In this document: piece by piece, positions 58,975-64,000 of the stretch | Numbering within the stretch: the stretch's first letter is position 1 | Layout: the number at the start of each line of letters is the position of its first letter | Source: Dichotomocladium elegans | Taxonomy: Eukaryota; Mucoromycota; Mucoromycetes; Mucorales; Lichtheimiaceae | Direction: 5' to 3' | Length of the DNA stretch: 64,000 bases | Assembly: GCA_025716815.1 (NCBI GenBank) | Contig: JAIXMN010000007.1 | Span: forward strand, 823,501-887,500 | Made by a program: the position numbers and the translations under genes | The notes under the pieces: model-generated | What the model was told of the DNA's origin: nothing | Databases searched by the model: none | What the model saw: the letters and a program-made list of their open reading frames with translations, nothing else

Positions 58975-60339
58975 ATGAACAATCATACTTCTTTTGTTAT
59001 TATGGACCCTCTCGACAGGCTCCAGCCAGATACTTCAGAACTTATTGGGGCGATCATTGGTATCCTATGCACTGCGATCGTCGCGGCCCTCTTTGGAGCA
59101 CGAACATACAATGTCAAGTACAGATATTTGACTTACTCGCGCTGGCTTGTGATGCTGCTCTACATTTTCTCATGGGGATTCTCCTTCTCCGCAATGATTC
59201 TTGCCTCAACAAACAACGGAAATCACTTGTCATGTCTCCTGTCCGAACTATCCTGCGATATCTTTTATGCGTTTACAAAGGGTATCATCTATCTCTGGTA
59301 AACAGAAATCCATCTCCCCATCCCCCGGGTCCAAGCGACCATCGTTTCCCAAATATGATACGAGCATCTTTTTTTTTTTTGCTCACACGATGAACATGGA
59401 CAGGCTGATAGAAAAGGTCTGGGTCGTGTCGGCGGTTCGCAAGGCCAGAATGCAGACGCTCTCCTATAAGATCCATCTTGGCTTGATGACACCTTATATC
59501 ATGGTTTTCGTCCTCATGGTATGTTTAACCAGCTATCACTGGATGCAGAAGCCATGATGGTGATGTGATTCATGTGCGATCCCGCATGGGTGGAAGAATG
59601 CTGACAAGTTTCATCCTTGCGTCTGTCATTAGCTTCTGTACCACTTTGCAGAGATCGAGGAATCAGGTGCATGTCTGATTGGTCTGCGACCCATCGCCAG
59701 TATTCCGTTGATGGTTTTCGACTTTGTAAGTGGGGCGGGATAACGGAGAAAAAGGAAGGATCAACGAATAATTCATCTGTGGATAGACATTCAATTTGTA
59801 CATGACGATCTGTTTTGTTGTACCCCTAATCCGTGTGGGAAAAAAAGTCAAAGGCAACAATGACTGGAAAAATACACGCCTCCATGGCGTAGCGCATCGC
59901 ACCTTAATTGCTTCGGTCGTCTGTCTGGTTGTCTCCATGATGAACATCCTAGGTTTGACACTTATTGGTGGTTCTCAACGCTCAGTCTTGTGTCTTACAT
60001 GCTGCAGCGTCGATGTTACTATCAACGTTGTTTCTATTCACTGGGTAAACCCATCTTCTTCCTTTTGGCATGTTCATATCAGCTTCATTCAATGATGTTA
60101 ATGCATGCAAATAGGTCACACGAACAAAGACGGGCAAGACAGGCAACCAAACCATAAACAGTTCTGGCAATTTGGATAACACCATGAACGGTACTTTTGA
60201 CCATGATGCTTCCGAAAAATACAACAACTATCCCATGGAGCACGGTCTTAGCGATGACAGGTTCGCTGCTCTCGGCCCTACCGAAGAACATGGCTCAGCG
60301 AGCTCGCAGAATTCTAGCATTCATAAAGGCCATCGTTAG
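58975..60339 (+). CDS. Seven-helix membrane protein (receptor-like)
   Basis: Five exons: 58975-59297, 59404-59518, 59633-59725, 59787-60044 and 60115-60339, total 337 residues. After a short polar N-terminus with an N-glycosylation site (NNHTS) there are about seven hydrophobic helices: LIGAIIGILCTAIVAALFG, WLVMLLYIFSWGFSFSAMI, the CDIFYAF...IIYLW segment, LMTPYIMVFVLMLLYHF, IPLMVFDFTFNLYMTICFVV, LIASVVCLVVSMMNILGLTL and VDVTINVVSIHWV. The hydrophilic C-terminal tail is Asn/Ser/Gly-rich. Layout resembles a G-protein-coupled-receptor-like or 7TM sensory protein, but no class-defining motif is seen, so the function is inferred only from topology. An alternative ATG lies ten codons in (59002). 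Confidence 0.78.
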
Positions 60340-60347
60340 ATGGACCG

Positions 60348-60383
<36 letters not shown>

Positions 60384-60756
60384 GAAGCAACTACCACCCA
60401 ATATCCAGTTCTTTTCTTCATGTCATCTTTGCTATGTTTATTAAATAATCTCGTAGTAGTAGTAGCTAAAACTCTAAAAAGACATCACATTTAATGATCA
60501 ACTGAGTCACATGAGTTTATTTCTATGAAACTCTCCCCTCCCTCGCATCCCTCTTTTCCAATTTCAAAAAGGAAAATCCCATAGGATTCTGACAGTGTCT
60601 CCTCATTCTTCATCATAAGGGCGCCGGCTCCGATGAGTGTGTACGAGGGGCGAAGAAATCATGCATACTCGTGTGTGCTCGCCTTGCGTACACTTCCTCG
60701 GGGTGATACACAGCACAAGATTAAACAGCGCAAATAGTATTATTTGCAGAATTTAT
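60340..60756. other. Convergent intergenic region
   Basis: Short interval between two converging genes; no gene seen apart from simple repeats and T/C-rich 3' flank sequence. Confidence 0.5.
60349..60383. repeat. (CA)n(GA)n compound microsatellite
   Basis: CA dinucleotides switching to GA dinucleotides, directly after the TAG of the seven-helix gene, so probably transcribed in its 3' UTR. Confidence 0.85.
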
Positions 60757-62505
60757 TTATTTAATGCCACCACCTGTGACAGTGGCAACCTCGCACTTGA
60801 CAGGTTCACCCGAGGCAGTTCGGATCAGGAAAGGTTTGTCCTGATAGTACGCAATTCTGTCATCTTTAGTGTTGAAATCAGGCTGGACAGCCTCGAAGTA
60901 CTTCTTCTTAGGGGGTAGCTGCTTCTCAGGCACGCCTATTACAAAAAAAAAGAAATTACGTTAGCTAAGCAATTTCCTTCCTGGCAACGATCTTCTGTTA
61001 CCTTCCAATCCTTCGAAGTAAATACGGTCACCAGGCTTGACTTTGCTGGTATCTACGGGCGATAAAAGTTCAACCTTGCTGCCATCAGGAGCAGTTGCGC
61101 AGAAGACCATGGCCTCAGACTTGACACCACGCATAGAGGCAGGTTTGAGATTGGCAATGCAGATAACCCATCGATTCTGCATTTCCTCAATAGGGTACCA
61201 TTTGACAAGACCCGAGACAACAGTACGATAGACGCCTTCGCCATCACCCAAATCAATCTCCTCAACGTACAACGAATCAGCACCCTCGTGCTTTTTGCAT
61301 GAACGAATATATCCGACCCGGATATCCAATCGGGACACCACAGGCTGCTCAGGGGCAGCAGGAGCAGCTAACCGCGCGGGAATTGAGTTCCCTCTCGATA
61401 ACAAGATATACTTCAACCGACTCACCTTCCTTCTTCTCCTTCTTCTCCTTCTTCTCCTTCTTGTCCTTCTTGTCCTTCTTGTCGCCCTTTCCTTCGGCCT
61501 TCTTGGCTTCCTTTTCATCGGCCTTCTTGCCGTTCTTTTCATCAGTCTTCTTGCCGTTCTTTTCATCAGCCTTCTTGCCATCCTTCTTCTTGTCCTTCTA
61601 TTATTTTCCGATGTTGTCAGCCGTGACCATTTCTCTGGCGTGATTCCCATTAGAAGCAAGGAAAAACTTACCGTAGAAGCAATCACGGGCTCAGGCACAT
61701 CGTCCACATTGATAGGCAAGAGAGGAAACTCGTTGACGAGGTCATACTTGACAACAACAATGTTTTGAATCAAATCAAACCATCTCAGAGCATTGGGTGA
61801 GCTGGAGACGCGCATGTTTTTCTGCCAAAGGGGTTAAGTCGTCTCGATCCGTATCGTCGTATCTCACGTGCGAGTGAGCTTTTTTTTGTTTTCGGTGACT
61901 TACAGAAGCGCCATGGAGGTGGCTAAAGAGAATAAGGTCGGCGAGCGAGATCTTGTTGTGAACAATAAAGGTTCGGCTTGACAGGTGCGCGTTCACTTTC
62001 TGGACGGATGGTGACATTCTTTATAAGCATACAGCTATGTCGCCAGATTTTTTCTTTCATTCTTTCAGAGTTCTACCAGCTCACCTGAATGGCAGCAGTG
62101 ATTTCCTTTGGGTTGGCGTTCTTGAAAGCAGTGCTGGCCCAAGAGCACCATTCTTCGACCTACACAGAAAAAAACCGTAAGCAAAACAGTTCCCTTCCGA
62201 CTGTCTGCTCAAACTCATACCTCAGCCTGGTTTTCCTTGCTATCACCCAAAAGCTCAGGCTGTGTCTTTGAGGCAAGGTATTTTGCAATGGTGATTGGGC
62301 CGTCAAACTTGTCACCATTGACCTATATGGCGTTGACAAAAGCCTCAGTTCCGCTGGGAATTGTCAAAGCAGCAATATTGGGTACCTCTAGGCTAAGGTC
62401 GGTGCCTTTCTCAAGACGAGAGACGCCGTCGGCCTTGGTGTACTTGTAGACCAGGAAGACATCCTTGGCCTGCTTCTCAGGAATGGTCAGAATTGCAGTA
62501 GCCAT
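60757..62505 (-). CDS. ARC1: Arc1/AIMP1-like tRNA-binding synthetase cofactor
   Basis: Binds tRNA and aminoacyl-tRNA synthetases (methionyl and glutamyl in yeast) and raises charging efficiency. Exons: 62386-62505, 62221-62322, 62085-62159, 61904-61999, 61672-61821, 61426-61597, 61002-61367 and 60757-60935, about 419 residues. The N-terminal 180 residues are GST-like (GDKFDGPITIAKYLA, EEWCSWASTAFK, HNKISLADLILFSHLHG). A Lys-rich linker (residues about 182-238, repeated KKADEKNGKK and KKDKKDKKEK) binds RNA. The C-terminal EMAPII/OB fold has LDIRVGYI, HEGADSLYVEEIDLGD, YRTVVSGLVKWYP, ANLKPASMRGVKSEAMVFC and, in the last exon, PEKQLPPKKKYFEAVQPD. The first exon junction is ambiguous (see findings). 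A MetRS with a fused domain is excluded because no synthetase core is present. Confidence 0.9.
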
Positions 62506-64000
62506 TACGGTCGAAGAAAAATGAGGTTTAACAAAACTGGTACGCGCCCGGGCTTCCCGCTCTCTCTCTTTCTGCTTTTTCTTATCCCAAGCGCCAAAGA
62601 AAAAATATGAAAAAAATTGTCAGTCACAATCATGCCTTTTTTTTTCCATTACTGCGCCGGGCGCTGCATGGCTCATGGTGAATCACTTTTGTGTCTCACC
62701 GCCCGGCCGTATTGGGGTCCCCAGGCATTGTCTGCAGGTGGGATACCTGGTCTCGCACATCCCGGAGCCTGAAAGGTTCGTTGCAAGTGCGAGCGGTCCG
62801 TTTGGGCAAGACTTCTGTTCTGCTGGTTTATAATAGGTTAGGGCGGGTGTGCAACAGTACCCAGTGCGCCTCCCTCCTTTGTAGAAGGCAGTTGTTTTAT
62901 CCTTCGACCAGATGTCAAGGTCCAACAAAGTTGCTTGTATATATATATAAAGAAATATGGATCAGGTGTGCAGTGCAATAAGCGTAAAATGTGCCAATCG
63001 CTACGACAAACCGTGTTTCCTCTTCGTGAAGGACAGGTTTATGTTGTCTTTTTATGGTGAAGCACAGGAATTTCTTCCGGGTGGATTGCAGGGAAATGTC
63101 AAGCTAGAGCTGAACGAACCGGGTTGTACTTGGATGTGTAGCAATGCACGTTGCTTTTGCAGAGTCTGTCCATTACATCGTGTCGGGAAGACAAAAGTTT
63201 TCATTAGTGATATTTGCTAAATTTATATGTTGCATTTGCGAAGAATGGTCATATCAGCTTTTTTAGTTGCTATTACCCGTTTATAAAAATTTTAATACAT
63301 CCACGTAAGGCTATACACAATCCATAAATGATTATAGCTTACTTTCTTACATCGATGCTGACACTGCAGTAAAATATCTTATATGCCCCACCACCGCCAC
63401 CACCACCCACACGCGGCATCAGATACTTGTCGACCTTTAGTTGTTGTTGTACTACACTTGACGGAACACAAAGGTCAATTACATCGTTATGATTTGAGTT
63501 ATTTTTTTTCTTCACTCGCAGAGAGAGGCGATGGTGTTCGTAACCAGCAACGCTATTTAAGCTTTTGAAGCATTTGAGGAGATTGCTTTTGAATATTTGG
63601 TAAATATTATTACGTTACATTCAACCATAGTGTGCTATCACCATATAATAAATCTTCATAAGCGAGGGGTGTGATTTAGCTGCGGCCCCAGCTCCGCCAC
63701 CGGACTTGGATTCTTCTAGGCAAGATGACATAAAGGTTTAAGACGACACGAAAGCCACATTTCTTTTTGGTTTTGGGGTTTAGTGAGAATGGATAACTCC
63801 ATAGGATGTATGATAAAAGGGTAGCCACCATTATCCTGAGGGCCGGGATATCAAAGCGAAACAAAAAAAGAAAGAGAGATCGCCCATTGGACAAATATGG
63901 TTAGCGTCCTTGCAATCCGGTGTTTGATCTTCGCCATGCTAAAATTGTATTACTGCAAATTAGCGTTTGGTACTCGTTGCTTGGATAGCGCAAACACCCC
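62506..64000. other. Right-end intergenic region
   Basis: Promoter side of the Arc1-like gene, with a C/T-rich leader, then AT-rich DNA. An 87-codon plus-strand frame at 62957-63220 begins with ATG and encodes a Cys-containing product, but it has no family match or other support. Nothing else is seen up to the end. Confidence 0.45.

Noticed and set aside
62957..63220. 87-codon ATG frame with several Cys
   Set aside because: No signal peptide, no promoter signal and no family; too short to support.
1..64000. tRNA, rRNA and CRISPR features
   Set aside because: No T-arm-like GGTTCRANNCC with a matching cloverleaf, no rRNA-like conserved blocks and no spaced repeats were found by eye.

Overview
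The window is eukaryotic and most likely from an early-diverging filamentous fungus; Mucoromycota (Mucorales-like) is my best guess, inferred from gene content and architecture rather than from any database search. Protein-coding genes are broken by many short introns (about 47-110 nt) with GT-AG ends and CTAAC/CTAAT-like branch sites. Intergenic DNA is long, AT-rich and full of homopolymer runs and microsatellites. The gene set is fungal: a Zn2Cys6 regulator, an NDT80/PhoG factor, a TRP-like (FLC-type) membrane protein, the Golgi GDP-mannose carrier and an Arc1-like protein. It also includes families typical of early-diverging fungi, such as a WRKY-GCM1-like factor and a CH-CH-spectrin-GAS2 cytolinker. 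I saw no rRNA, tRNA, CRISPR or bacterial-type features.

Layout. 1-13 kb: the 3' end of a coiled-coil gene, an unknown single-exon gene, VRG4 (minus), a small secreted peptide gene with a TATA box, about 3.6 kb of ORF-poor DNA, an aldo/keto reductase, a small charged-protein gene (minus), a decayed second copy of the reductase, and a C2-domain gene (minus). 13.3-19.8 kb: gene-poor DNA holding one copy of a dispersed repeat. 19.8-25.5 kb: the TRP-like gene, convergent with an NDT80/PhoG transcription factor. 28.3-34.6 kb: a 5.7-kb exon plus one upstream exon encoding a spectraplakin-like cytolinker of about 2,084 residues. 38.2-46.5 kb: three nuclear regulators on the minus strand (Zn2Cys6/Fungal_trans, WRKY-GCM1-like, NET-domain acidic protein). 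46.5-49.9 kb: a Tc1/mariner transposase relic and the second copy of the dispersed repeat. 49.9-54.4 kb: a coiled-coil protein, an alpha/beta hydrolase and an F-box protein. 56.2-62.5 kb: uracil-DNA glycosylase, a seven-helix membrane protein and an Arc1/AIMP1-like tRNA-binding protein. 62.5-64 kb: no supported gene.

The genes do not form one pathway. They are mostly housekeeping (glycosylation, DNA repair, tRNA charging, cytoskeleton) plus regulators. The strongest points for a second look are the WRKY-GCM1-like factor, 27-nt and 7-nt microexons inside the zinc cluster of the Zn2Cys6 gene, a GC-AG intron in the TRP-like gene, the fungal spectraplakin-like gene, the reductase duplicate pseudogene, and the Tc1 relic with its dispersed repeat pair. 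Exon coordinates were assigned by eye from splice signals and reading-frame continuity. No transcript data or homology search was available.
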